DNA of 7,129 nt from Candidatus Solibacter sp. (GTDB lineage: Bacteria; Acidobacteriota; Terriglobia; Bryobacterales; Bryobacteraceae). The stretch covers positions 1-7,129 of the forward strand of contig JADGNS010000237.1 in the NCBI GenBank assembly GCA_017883355.1, given 5' to 3'. The notes below the pieces were generated by a model that did no database searches, was not told where the DNA came from, and worked only from the letters and a program-made list of their open reading frames with translations. Shown here piece after piece: positions 1 to 6,111 of the stretch. The position numbers and the translations under genes were made by a program. Each line of letters starts with the position of its first letter. Position 1 is the stretch's first letter.

Positions 1-33
1 ACTGTAGCCCGTTGCCTTACACTTATCAACTGA

Positions 34-168
34 ATGGCGGTACAACTGCATCTGCGCGAACCGGGGTTCGAGCACGCCGAAACCATCGAGAGCGGCTCGC
101 GCGCCGCGGCGGCACGCAGCTACGACCTGCCCTTCTGGACCGCCGTCATACCTCGCCGAAAAGCTTGA
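34..168 (+). pseudogene. Dihydroorotase (PyrC)-like N-terminal fragment, degraded
   Basis: A 44-codon frame opens with ATG at 34 and stops with TGA at 166-168. Residues 6-27 read HLREPGFEHAETIESGSRAA plus two further Ala. This closely matches the conserved stretch of bacterial dihydroorotase around the metal-binding HxH motif (family pattern HVHLREPG followed by ETI.SGT.AAAAGGFT). The enzyme cyclises carbamoyl-aspartate in pyrimidine synthesis and is normally over 400 residues long, so this can only be a remnant. The first His of HxH is replaced (the local order is V-Q-L-H-L), the usual GGFT after the alanines is missing, and unrelated residues (RSYDLPFW) follow. A TGA at 31-33 blocks the frame just upstream, and the bases before it do not resemble the PyrC beta-strand that should precede the motif. 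I see no ribosome binding site. The likely reading is a piece of pyrC left by recombination, not an expressed gene. The match is from memory of the family. Confidence 0.55.
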
Positions 169-223
169 GAAGGAAGAGAATCAGGCACGCCGTGTAGTTG
201 AAAGAGGTTGCGCCGGGTCTTAG
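152..223 (+). other. Possible out-of-frame protein tail (remnant)
   Basis: In the frame one base ahead of the PyrC-like fragment, positions 152-220 read LAEKLEKEENQARRVVERG then CAGS, and stop at TAG 221-223. The charged, helix-forming composition (E/K/R heptad-like) looks more like real protein than the low-complexity noise in the other frames. It could be the C-terminus of a lost gene. The preceding stretch in the fragment's frame (SYDLPFWTAV) would join it if one base were gained or lost near 146-151. I do not recognise the family. The TAG stop overlaps the Shine-Dalgarno of the next gene. Confidence 0.25.
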
Positions 224-229
224 GAGGGG
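222..229 (+). promoter_or_regulatory. Strong ribosome binding site of the barrel-protein gene
   Basis: AGGAGGGG lies 10 bases ahead of the ATG at 240. It is a near-perfect anti-16S match and the strongest such site in the window. It fixes the start of the following gene and argues that the gene is translated. Confidence 0.8.
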
Positions 230-239
230 AACTTCATAA

Positions 240-809
240 ATGCGAACTTCTGTTCTCCTCTCCTGCCTTGCTTTGCTGGCCGGCCCCTCATACGCGCAGA
301 GCCCCGTCGGGCGCCACAACTTCGAGTTCGGGGTTGCCGGAGTCTTTCCGGTGAGCGGCTACAGAACCAGCGCCTATTCGGCCGGCCCCGGTTGGCGCGC
401 CGGCTATGAACTCCGGCTTGTCAAGCATCTGGGCGCGGAAGCCGGATTCACCGCGGGATGGCCCGTTGGTACGGATACGTGCAGCAGGTTCGGGTGCACC
501 TATTCGCGCCATAATTTGAACCTGCTGGATTACGGTCTGCGCGGGGTCGCCCCGCTGGCCGCCGGCCGCGTCGAGCTTTCGATCGGGTTGGGTGGCGGCT
601 ATGTCTGGCATCAGTACGGATTCTCCGGACCGTTCGGGCCGAACCAGGGCCTTTTCCAGTACTCCGGTAAGGCGGCTCTCGCGCTCGACCGAAAAGGCCG
701 CGTCCGGGTTAGTTTCACGGTCCGCGAGTGGCGCGATCTCGGCCGTCCCACGCAGCAGTGGCTTTCGACGACCGTCGGCGTCATTGTTGGCTTGGGCAGG
801 CGACCGTGA
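240..809 (+). CDS. Secreted outer-membrane beta-barrel-like protein, hypothetical
   Basis: This 189-residue protein begins with a clear Sec signal peptide: MRTSV, a hydrophobic run LLSCLALLAG, then PSYA with likely cleavage after Ala19 before QSPVG. The mature part is rich in Gly, Tyr, Phe, Trp and Arg. It has repeated alternating hydrophobic/polar stretches of 8-12 residues, such as FEFGVAGVF, RAGYELRLV, GAEAGFTAGW, RVELSIGLGGGYVW and SGKAALALD, ending in WLSTTVGVIVGLG. This pattern fits a small eight-stranded outer-membrane barrel of the OmpW/OmpA-like superfamily, though I cannot assign it to a named family. Two Cys (TCSRFGC, about residues 80-85) sit in what would be an extracellular loop and could form a disulfide. 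Cys9 is too near the N-terminus and lacks a proper lipobox to suggest a lipoprotein. The gene stands alone, preceded by gene debris and converging on the hydrolase gene. The ATG is supported by the Shine-Dalgarno at 222-229. Function is unknown. Confidence 0.8.
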   Translation: MRTSVLLSCLALLAGPSYAQSPVGRHNFEFGVAGVFPVSGYRTSAYSAGPGWRAGYELRLVKHLGAEAGFTAGWPVGTDTCSRFGCTYSRHNLNLLDYGLRGVAPLAAGRVELSIGLGGGYVWHQYGFSGPFGPNQGLFQYSGKAALALDRKGRVRVSFTVREWRDLGRPTQQWLSTTVGVIVGLGRRP

Positions 810-894
810 AAGTCGTGGATGCGCCGGAACGGCGGCCGCGCCTCCCAAGAGAAACCCAAGCATCAAAGTCGTCCACCGAGTCCAGCTCAGGCGA

Positions 895-2151
895 TCATTT
901 CGGCGGCGCCGGCGGGGCGGGCAGCATGTTGCGGATGGCGGCGATGCGCCAGCCTTCGGGCGTGCGGACGATCAGGAAGGTACTCCACATGCGCCTCGGC
1001 GGAGCGCCGGCGACACCAGCGATTTCGTAACGCCCGTCGGCCAGCGCGGCGCCGGGCGTGACGAAGCGGACGGTTTCCACGGTGATGGTGCGCTTCCCCC
1101 CGCTGGCTTCCGAGCTGGCCATGGTGCCGCGCACCACGGCGTCGCGGCCTTTGCGCCACTCGCCCGAGGAAACCAGTTGGTCGGCATCCGCTGTGAACAG
1201 GGCTTCGGTGGCCTTGGCGTCCTTGCGGTCGCGGGCATCCACGTAGCGGGCGACCACGTCTTTGATGGCGGCCTCGTCACCGGCGTTGGCGGTGGCCGCC
1301 TGCGGTGCGAACAGGATTCCGCGGCGCGCGAGAAAGTCGAAGATGCGCGCATGCACGGCGGGCCACTGCTCCTTGGAGAACCCGTGTCCGGCGGCGGGGA
1401 CGGTCATCATTTCGGCATCGACGCCGGCTTGCCGCAGCGCTGTGGTGAGGCGCACGCCCTGCTCGTGCGGCACGGTGCGATCGTTCTCGCCCTGCACGGT
1501 GAGCGTGGGCGGGAGGCCTTTACGCACGTAGGTGAGGGGTGAGAGGCGCCGGGCGAGATCGCCCCGTCCGGCTTGTTCGGGCAGCCACTCGACGGCGAAG
1601 CTCTGGCGGTGCGGCCCGTCCAGCAGGTCGGCGACATCGGTGACGCCATAGCCGTTGACAATGGCGGCGATGGGGATGGCGGGCCCCAGTCCGGCCGATG
1701 CCGGCGTCATGCCCACCATGAGCGCCAGGTGGCCGCCGGCGGAGGCGCCGGTGACCACGATGCGCGCCGGATCCACGTTGTACTTCGCAGCGCGGTCGAA
1801 GAACCACTGGGCGGCGTGGAGCGCGTCGTTGACGGCGGCGGGCGCGGGCGCGGCGCCGGCCACGCGGTATTCCACGTTGGCCACCACGAAGCCGCGCTCC
1901 AGAAAGGGCAGGCAGAAAGCCGTCATCATGGTTTCCTTGGTGCTGCGGATCCAGCCGCCGCCGTGGAACATGATCACGCCGGGGCGCTTCTCTTTCGAGG
2001 GCGCTTTGGGGTACAGGATATCGAGCCGCGTGTCGGGGAAGGCATCGTAAGGGATGTTGGCTTCGAGCGCGATGCCATCCGGCACGGTGACGGGCGGAGG
2101 GGTTTGCCCCAGGCAGGCGCTGGCGAGCAGGAGCAGGGAGAGGCGTTTCAT
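895..2151 (-). CDS. Exported alpha/beta hydrolase (acetylesterase-like) fused to SgcJ/EcaC DUF4440 domain
   Basis: This is a 418-residue protein. Residues 1-15 form a signal peptide (MKRLSLLLLASACLG), so the enzyme probably acts in the periplasm. ASAC at 10-13 is only a weak lipobox. Residues 35-280 are an alpha/beta hydrolase of the esterase/lipase type that includes Aes and BD-FAE-like enzymes. HGGGW at 63-67 forms the oxyanion hole, GASAGG at 135-140 is the nucleophile elbow with Ser137, and Asp224 (GENDRTVP) and His256 (AGHGF) complete the triad. All catalytic residues are present. These families cleave small acyl or carbohydrate esters; the substrate here is unknown. Residues 291-410 are an SgcJ/EcaC-type DUF4440 (NTF2-like) domain, from AIKDVVARYVDARDRKD through GWRIAAIRNM, joined by an Ala-rich linker. 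The open frame runs 68 codons further upstream, but that extension is the shadow of the DUF3291 gene. The ATG at 2151 has GAGGAG at 10 bases and opens the signal peptide. The gene is last in the minus-strand cluster. Confidence 0.88.
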   Translation of the reverse strand: MKRLSLLLLASACLGQTPPPVTVPDGIALEANIPYDAFPDTRLDILYPKAPSKEKRPGVIMFHGGGWIRSTKETMMTAFCLPFLERGFVVANVEYRVAGAAPAPAAVNDALHAAQWFFDRAAKYNVDPARIVVTGASAGGHLALMVGMTPASAGLGPAIPIAAIVNGYGVTDVADLLDGPHRQSFAVEWLPEQAGRGDLARRLSPLTYVRKGLPPTLTVQGENDRTVPHEQGVRLTTALRQAGVDAEMMTVPAAGHGFSKEQWPAVHARIFDFLARRGILFAPQAATANAGDEAAIKDVVARYVDARDRKDAKATEALFTADADQLVSSGEWRKGRDAVVRGTMASSEASGGKRTITVETVRFVTPGAALADGRYEIAGVAGAPPRRMWSTFLIVRTPEGWRIAAIRNMLPAPPAPPK

Positions 2152-2161
2152 GGTGGTCAAT

Positions 2162-2167
2162 CTCCTC
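2162..2167 (-). promoter_or_regulatory. Ribosome binding site that fixes the hydrolase start
   Basis: Read on the minus strand this is GAGGAG, 10 bases before the ATG at 2151. It sits in the 23-bp gap after the DUF3291 stop. It favours the 418-residue product with a signal peptide over the longer frame reaching back to 2355. Confidence 0.7.
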
Positions 2168-2174
2168 GGCGAAG

Positions 2175-2648
2175 TCAGGCGTAGGTTTCCTGGTCCACGG
2201 GCGCGGGGAAGCTTTGCGAAAACCAGAAGGCAAACGGGGTGGCTCCGTGGGTCTGATAGTGCTGCAGGCGCTGTTTGCCTTCGGCGACGGTGGGCAGGCG
2301 CCCCGCGGGAACCCACCACAGGCAATAGTGCGGCTTGTCCATTTTTTCGAACCATTTGGCACGGTCGCGAAAAACCTGCATGTGCTGTGAGGCGTAGGTG
2401 TAATCGCGCAGGGCGGCGAGAGACTCCCAGACGGACATATTCACGATCACCAGCGGGTCTTCGCCGTAGGCCACATCGGTAGCGTTGCCGGAAGACGATT
2501 GGAGGCGCCAGACGAAGCCGGGGGCAGTATCCGCCAACTTGTTGATGGGGTCGAGTTGGGCGACGAAATCGGCGAGTTGCGGATGGAAAGTGGGCGCCAC
2601 GAGGCGGCCGATATTAATCTGTGCAAGGTGGAAGGCCATCCGTTCCAT
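2175..2648 (-). CDS. DUF3291 domain protein
   Basis: This 157-residue soluble protein has no signal peptide or membrane segment. It matches the DUF3291 family over nearly its whole length: an N-terminal FHLAQINIGR strand, PGFVWRLQ (44-49 region), the strand LVIVNMSVWES, the helix ending in QVFRDRAKWFEKM, and then the family signature HYCLWWVPAGRLPTVAEGKQ followed by HGATPFAFWF. DUF3291 proteins are related to the dimeric alpha/beta-barrel (ABM-type) fold seen in small monooxygenases, but no reaction is established for the family. The first ATG (2648) has no good Shine-Dalgarno. A second in-frame ATG at 2639 (residue 4) is also possible, with only a weak GGAACGG ahead of it. The gene lies 82 bp after the sensor kinase stop and 23 bp before the hydrolase, so it probably shares a transcript with the hydrolase and possibly with the kinase. 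It is a cytoplasmic protein paired with an exported one. Confidence 0.88.
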   Translation of the reverse strand: MERMAFHLAQINIGRLVAPTFHPQLADFVAQLDPINKLADTAPGFVWRLQSSSGNATDVAYGEDPLVIVNMSVWESLAALRDYTYASQHMQVFRDRAKWFEKMDKPHYCLWWVPAGRLPTVAEGKQRLQHYQTHGATPFAFWFSQSFPAPVDQETYA

Positions 2649-2688
2649 CTTAGTACCGGCGGCTGGCGGTGGGGCGGAGGAAGGCGAG

Positions 2689-2739
2689 TCCGAGCTTCGC
2701 TCGGATGCACCAGGCGGAGCCGGCGGAGCCTTATGCCAC
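2689..2739. repeat. Modular palindromic repeat, copy A (kinase 3' end)
   Basis: The unit has a 17-bp stem-loop at 2689-2705 (TCCGAGC, loop TTC, GCTCGGA). It is followed by TGCACCA, two tandem copies of GGCGGAGCC (2713-2721 and 2722-2730), and TTATGCCAC (2731-2739). The same blocks in the same order recur at 6139-6207. The end of the unit overlaps the kinase gene: TTA at 2731-2733 is its TAA stop, and the next bases encode its last residues. On the kinase transcript the stem lies about 25 bases after the stop. No T-run follows, so it is not a typical intrinsic terminator, though it may protect the 3' end or tune the next gene. Confidence 0.7.
2713..2730. repeat. Tandem duplication of a 9-bp unit
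   Basis: GGCGGAGCC occurs twice back to back. The related repeat at 6139-6207 has a single copy of this unit (6191-6198 region), so this looks like a local slippage duplication inside copy A. Confidence 0.7.
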
Positions 2740-5700
2740 GGGGCGACTTTCCGGACACCAGCGATCGAGTATCATGCCGAGGGTGTGGAGGCTGACTGGT
2801 TTGGCCAGATGATCGTCCATGCCTGCCTGCAGGCAGGCATCCCGGTCGGCGGCAAAGGCGTGCGCGGTGAGGGCGATCACGGTGGTGTGGCGCGCGCCGT
2901 TTTCGCGGCGGCGCAGTTCGCGGGTGGCGGCGTACCCGTCCATGCGCGGCATCTGGCAATCCATCAGGACCAGCGCGTAGTTGAGACGCTCCAGGGCGGC
3001 CAGAGCTTCCTCGCCGTTGGCCACGACATCGGTATCGAAGCCGCAGCGCTGTACCTGAAGACTGGCAACGCGCTGGTTGACTGGGTTGTCTTCGGCGATT
3101 AAAACGCGCCCACGGTGGGCGCAGGGTTGCTGCTCCTTGAGCGGGATGCCCGGCGGCCCTTTCGCCGCGACCGGGGCCGAGCCGGGCGATGGCTGTATCA
3201 CACGCTGCAGACAATCGTAGAGAGCCTGGGGTCTGATCGGCTTGGAGACGCTGGCGGCGGCGCAGGCGGAGCCTGGCAGACAGCCAATCGCCGTCAGTTG
3301 GATGATGCGGGTGGCGCGCAGTGCCGGGTCGCCGGCGATTTCGCCGGCCAGTGCGGCGCCGTCCATGCCCGGCATCCGCATATCGACGATGGCGAGCCCG
3401 ATCGGAACACCGGCCGTGTAGTGAAGCCGCAGGGCGGCCAGCGCCTGCTCACCGCTCTCCACGGTGTGAGGGTGCAATCCCCAGGCGGAGGTGTAGCGCT
3501 CCAGCACGCCGCGGCTGGTGGCGTTGTCGTCCACGATCAGGATGCGCGCCGGTGGCAGCGCGTGGCGGGCGGAGATCGCCGGGCCCAGAGGGCACCCCGC
3601 CGCGTCGGGTTCCAGGAGAGCCGTGAACCAGAACCGGGAACCGCGGCCAGGTTCGCTCTCCACGCCGATTTCGCCCTGCATGAGCTCGACGATGCTCTTG
3701 GAAATGGCCAGGCCTAGTCCGGTTCCGCCGAACCTGCGGGTGGTGGAACTGTCGGCCTGGGTGAAGGACTGGAAGAGATGGCGGATCCCGTCTTCGGGAA
3801 TGCCGATGCCGGTATCGGCGACGCTGAAGTACAGGCGGGGTGTGCCGTTGGCATCGCGCCTGGCCGCTACATGGACGGCAATTTCGCCTTCCGCCGTGAA
3901 TTTGACCGCATTGCCAACCAGGTTCAGCAACACCTGGCGCAGGCGGGCCTCATCGCCCAGAAGGCGCACCGGGACCTCGGGCTCGAGCCAGTAATTCAGT
4001 TCGACCCCTTTGGCGTGCGCGGCCGGCGCCATGAGTTCGACGGCGGCTTCTACCACCGTGGTCAGGTCGAACGGCCTGTGCTCCAGTTCCAGCTTGCCGG
4101 ATTCGATTTTGGAGAAATCGAGAATGTCGTTGATGATCGCCAACAGTTGCTTTCCGGACTGGCTCACGCTGCGGGCCAGCGACTCTTGCTGCGGCGAAAG
4201 GCCGGATTCGAGGAGCAGTTCGGCCATGCCGAGCACACCGTTCATCGGGGTGCGGATTTCGTGGCTCATGTTGGCCAGGAACTGGCCCTTCAAGCGGGTG
4301 GCCTCCCGGGCCGATTCCAACGCCAGGGCGAGCGCGGCGTTGTTCTGCTGCAACTGCAAGGCAAAGGCGTCGATGCGTTGGCGGGCTTCATAGCGTTCGG
4401 TCAGATCCACCAGGCAGGTGCGCAAGCCTTGAATCGTGCCGTTCGGCGCGTAAATGGCGATGTCGTGTACCTCCACGCGAAGCACGCGGCCGTCTTGGCG
4501 CTGGTAAGCGCGCTCCACCGGCGTCAGCGGTTGCGCGCCGCCCAGTTTGGCGCGCACCGCGGCGCGGGATAGCTCGCGCTCTTCGGGCGCCACGAATTCC
4601 GAGGCGTGGCGTCCGATAAGCTCCTCGCGGCTATACCCGCTGAGCGCGCAGCCGGCCCGATTGACGCGCGTGATGATGCCGTTGCGATCGATTTCGTGCA
4701 TCGCCACCGGCGCGCCTTCGAAGAGCAGGCGATAGCGCTCCTCGTTGCGCGCCACCAGATCGGCGGCGGACTGCTGCTCGGTAATATCGATGGCAGTGAC
4801 GCCGATGAGGCGCTCGCCGGTCTCGCCGGCCAAGGGGAACTTCAGCACCAGGAAGTGATGCTGCGCGCCATCGCGGCCGGTGAGGGGCAGAACATATTGC
4901 ACCGGGCGTCCACTACCCAGCATTTCCCGATCCCGCATGCGTACGATGTCCGAGGAAGACCCCCAGAGCTCGTAATCGGTCTTGCCGAGGACTTCTTCCA
5001 TCGGGCGTTCGCAGAATTTCAGCATCGCCTTGTTCGCATACACGATGCGGCCGCTATCGTCTTTAATGAAGGCCGGCGCCGGTGTATGCGCCATGAACGC
5101 TTCAAACCGGAGTTCGGCCTGGCTGGCGCGCGCCAAGGCCACCTGTGCGGCGCGGCGCATGTGGAAGCCGCGGCGGCCGTACCAGAGGCTGAGGAGACCG
5201 AACAGCAGCGCGACGGCCGCGAAGAACATATGGAGTTGGCGCCGATGGCTGGCGGCCAGCCGGTCCCGGACGTAGCCTTGTTGGGGCAGGGCGAACCACT
5301 GGTTGGCCAGCGTGGTCAGCGTGCCATCGAGAGAGATCTGTTCGATACCGGCGAACAGGCGGTCGGCGGCGGCCTTCACGTCGCGACGCGCAAATGTGGC
5401 CATGGGAAGCGAGGTTTGCGGCAGCGGAACCACCAGCAAAGGGTGATTGACGCAAGCCGCCGGCTGATCGAGCAGGGCGCCGTAGATCAGACGACCCTCC
5501 AGCAGCACGCCCTCCACCTGGCCCGTACACAGATCGCCGATCATCTTCCGGGGACCGCGCGTTGGAATCGTGAGGGCGCCGGGCACTTGACTGGCTGCCA
5601 CGGTGGCCCCGAACGTGCGGTCGCGGATCGCGATGCGGCGCCCGACAGCCTCCGCTGGAGTCTTCAGCGGGCGCGCGCGCAACGAGAGCAGCGATTGCGA

Positions 5701-6039
5701 CGACTCCCACCAGGGGACGCTGCCGTAGAAGCTTCGCTGGCGTTCGGGAGAGACCGTCAGGATGGGGTATAGATCGATCCGTCCGTCACGGAGGGCTCTC
5801 TCGGCATCCTCCACCTGCACCCACTGGATGGGGACGCCGGTACGCTTCGCCGCCTGCTGCACCGCCTGTACCGCCAAACCGGCGGGCTTCCCGTTCTCAT
5901 CCACACTGACGTAAGGGGGGAACTCCGCGTAGCCAGCGCGGAGTGCGGCCACTGGCCCCCGACGCGTGAGCGCGAAAAGGCAAACCGCCAGCGCGAGGGC
6001 GGCGACAGCGGCAGCAAGGTAACGCTTCGGACGGCTCAA
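2731..6039 (-). CDS. Hybrid sensor histidine kinase: periplasmic SBP3-PAS-PAS-HisKA-HATPase-REC-REC
   Basis: This is a 1102-residue inner-membrane protein. Residues 8-25 are the first membrane helix. Residues 33-252 are a solute-binding-type (SBP_bac_3, Venus-flytrap) sensor with TVSPERQRSFYGSVPWW at 95-111, where Arg100 corresponds to the carboxylate-binding Arg of amino-acid binders. Residues 269-288 are the second membrane helix. PAS domains follow at about 307-422 and 432-550, then a coiled linker (552-585). HisKA has phospho-acceptor His593 in SHEIRTP. The HATPase has N-box Asn706/Asn710, DTGIGIP (742-748) and GGTGLGLA (771-778). Receiver 1 has Asp837/838, phospho-site Asp886 and Lys933; receiver 2 has Glu983/Asp984, Asp1027 and Lys1080. 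All catalytic residues are intact, and there is no HPt domain. The layout resembles BvgS/EvgS-type sensors. The start is TTG at 6039: AGGAG lies 11 bases upstream, and an in-frame TGA (6046-6048) excludes anything earlier. No response regulator lies next to it. It may head an operon with the DUF3291 and hydrolase genes. The ligand is unknown. Confidence 0.95.
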   Translation of the reverse strand: MSRPKRYLAAAVAALALAVCLFALTRRGPVAALRAGYAEFPPYVSVDENGKPAGLAVQAVQQAAKRTGVPIQWVQVEDAERALRDGRIDLYPILTVSPERQRSFYGSVPWWESSQSLLSLRARPLKTPAEAVGRRIAIRDRTFGATVAASQVPGALTIPTRGPRKMIGDLCTGQVEGVLLEGRLIYGALLDQPAACVNHPLLVVPLPQTSLPMATFARRDVKAAADRLFAGIEQISLDGTLTTLANQWFALPQQGYVRDRLAASHRRQLHMFFAAVALLFGLLSLWYGRRGFHMRRAAQVALARASQAELRFEAFMAHTPAPAFIKDDSGRIVYANKAMLKFCERPMEEVLGKTDYELWGSSSDIVRMRDREMLGSGRPVQYVLPLTGRDGAQHHFLVLKFPLAGETGERLIGVTAIDITEQQSAADLVARNEERYRLLFEGAPVAMHEIDRNGIITRVNRAGCALSGYSREELIGRHASEFVAPEERELSRAAVRAKLGGAQPLTPVERAYQRQDGRVLRVEVHDIAIYAPNGTIQGLRTCLVDLTERYEARQRIDAFALQLQQNNAALALALESAREATRLKGQFLANMSHEIRTPMNGVLGMAELLLESGLSPQQESLARSVSQSGKQLLAIINDILDFSKIESGKLELEHRPFDLTTVVEAAVELMAPAAHAKGVELNYWLEPEVPVRLLGDEARLRQVLLNLVGNAVKFTAEGEIAVHVAARRDANGTPRLYFSVADTGIGIPEDGIRHLFQSFTQADSSTTRRFGGTGLGLAISKSIVELMQGEIGVESEPGRGSRFWFTALLEPDAAGCPLGPAISARHALPPARILIVDDNATSRGVLERYTSAWGLHPHTVESGEQALAALRLHYTAGVPIGLAIVDMRMPGMDGAALAGEIAGDPALRATRIIQLTAIGCLPGSACAAASVSKPIRPQALYDCLQRVIQPSPGSAPVAAKGPPGIPLKEQQPCAHRGRVLIAEDNPVNQRVASLQVQRCGFDTDVVANGEEALAALERLNYALVLMDCQMPRMDGYAATRELRRRENGARHTTVIALTAHAFAADRDACLQAGMDDHLAKPVSLHTLGMILDRWCPESRPVA
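2819..2840. repeat. 22-bp perfect palindrome inside the kinase gene
   Basis: The arms are ATGCCTGCCTG and CAGGCAGGCAT with no spacer. It lies in the second receiver domain and encodes the ACLQAGM part of the conserved CLQAGMDDHLAKP region. The protein motif is conserved, so the palindrome arises from codon choice over a constrained stretch. Confidence 0.85.
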
Positions 6040-6050
6040 ACGGCTTCAGA

Positions 6051-6055
6051 CTCCT
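6051..6055 (-). promoter_or_regulatory. Ribosome binding site for the kinase TTG start
   Basis: Minus-strand AGGAG lies 11 bases before the TTG at 6039. With the in-frame stop at 6046-6048 it supports TTG as the true start codon. Confidence 0.65.
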
Positions 6056-6111
6056 AGAGGGCTTATCGGCAGGCCGTGAGAAATACATTAGAGGAGTGAT
6101 CGGGGAAGGAA

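Noticed and set aside
12..197. 61-codon plus-strand frame rich in Arg
   Set aside because: Low-complexity, Arg-rich translation. The neighbouring frame carries the recognisable PyrC motif over the same bases, and no ribosome binding site precedes this ATG.
240..300. Lipoprotein reading of the barrel protein (Cys9) or hydrolase (Cys13)
   Set aside because: Cys9 lies too close to the N-terminus. The hydrolase ASAC lacks the usual Leu at -3. Ordinary signal peptidase I cleavage fits both better.
810..894. Possible shared terminator between the convergent barrel and hydrolase genes
   Set aside because: Only a 5-bp stem (CGCCG, loop GAA, CGGCG at 822-834) is present, with no T-run on either side. 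Such stems are common at this GC content.
592..1542. 316-codon plus-strand frame spanning the gene junction
   Set aside because: It overlaps the barrel gene and runs antisense to the hydrolase with Gly/Arg/Ala-rich nonsense sequence, typical of mirror frames in GC-rich DNA.
2152..2355. 68-codon N-terminal extension of the hydrolase frame
   Set aside because: It overlaps the DUF3291 gene in another frame, is Arg/Pro-rich, and would bury the signal peptide. The start at 2151 has its own ribosome binding site.
4606..5772. 388-codon plus-strand frame
   Set aside because: Antisense to the well-supported sensor kinase. No domain or motif is visible and the composition (His, Arg, Gly, Ala) is that of a shadow frame.
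6056..6111. Promoter for the kinase (minus-strand TAATGT near 6085 with an upstream TTCCTT)
   Set aside because: Poor match to -35 and a short spacer of about 15 bases. Not strong enough to call.
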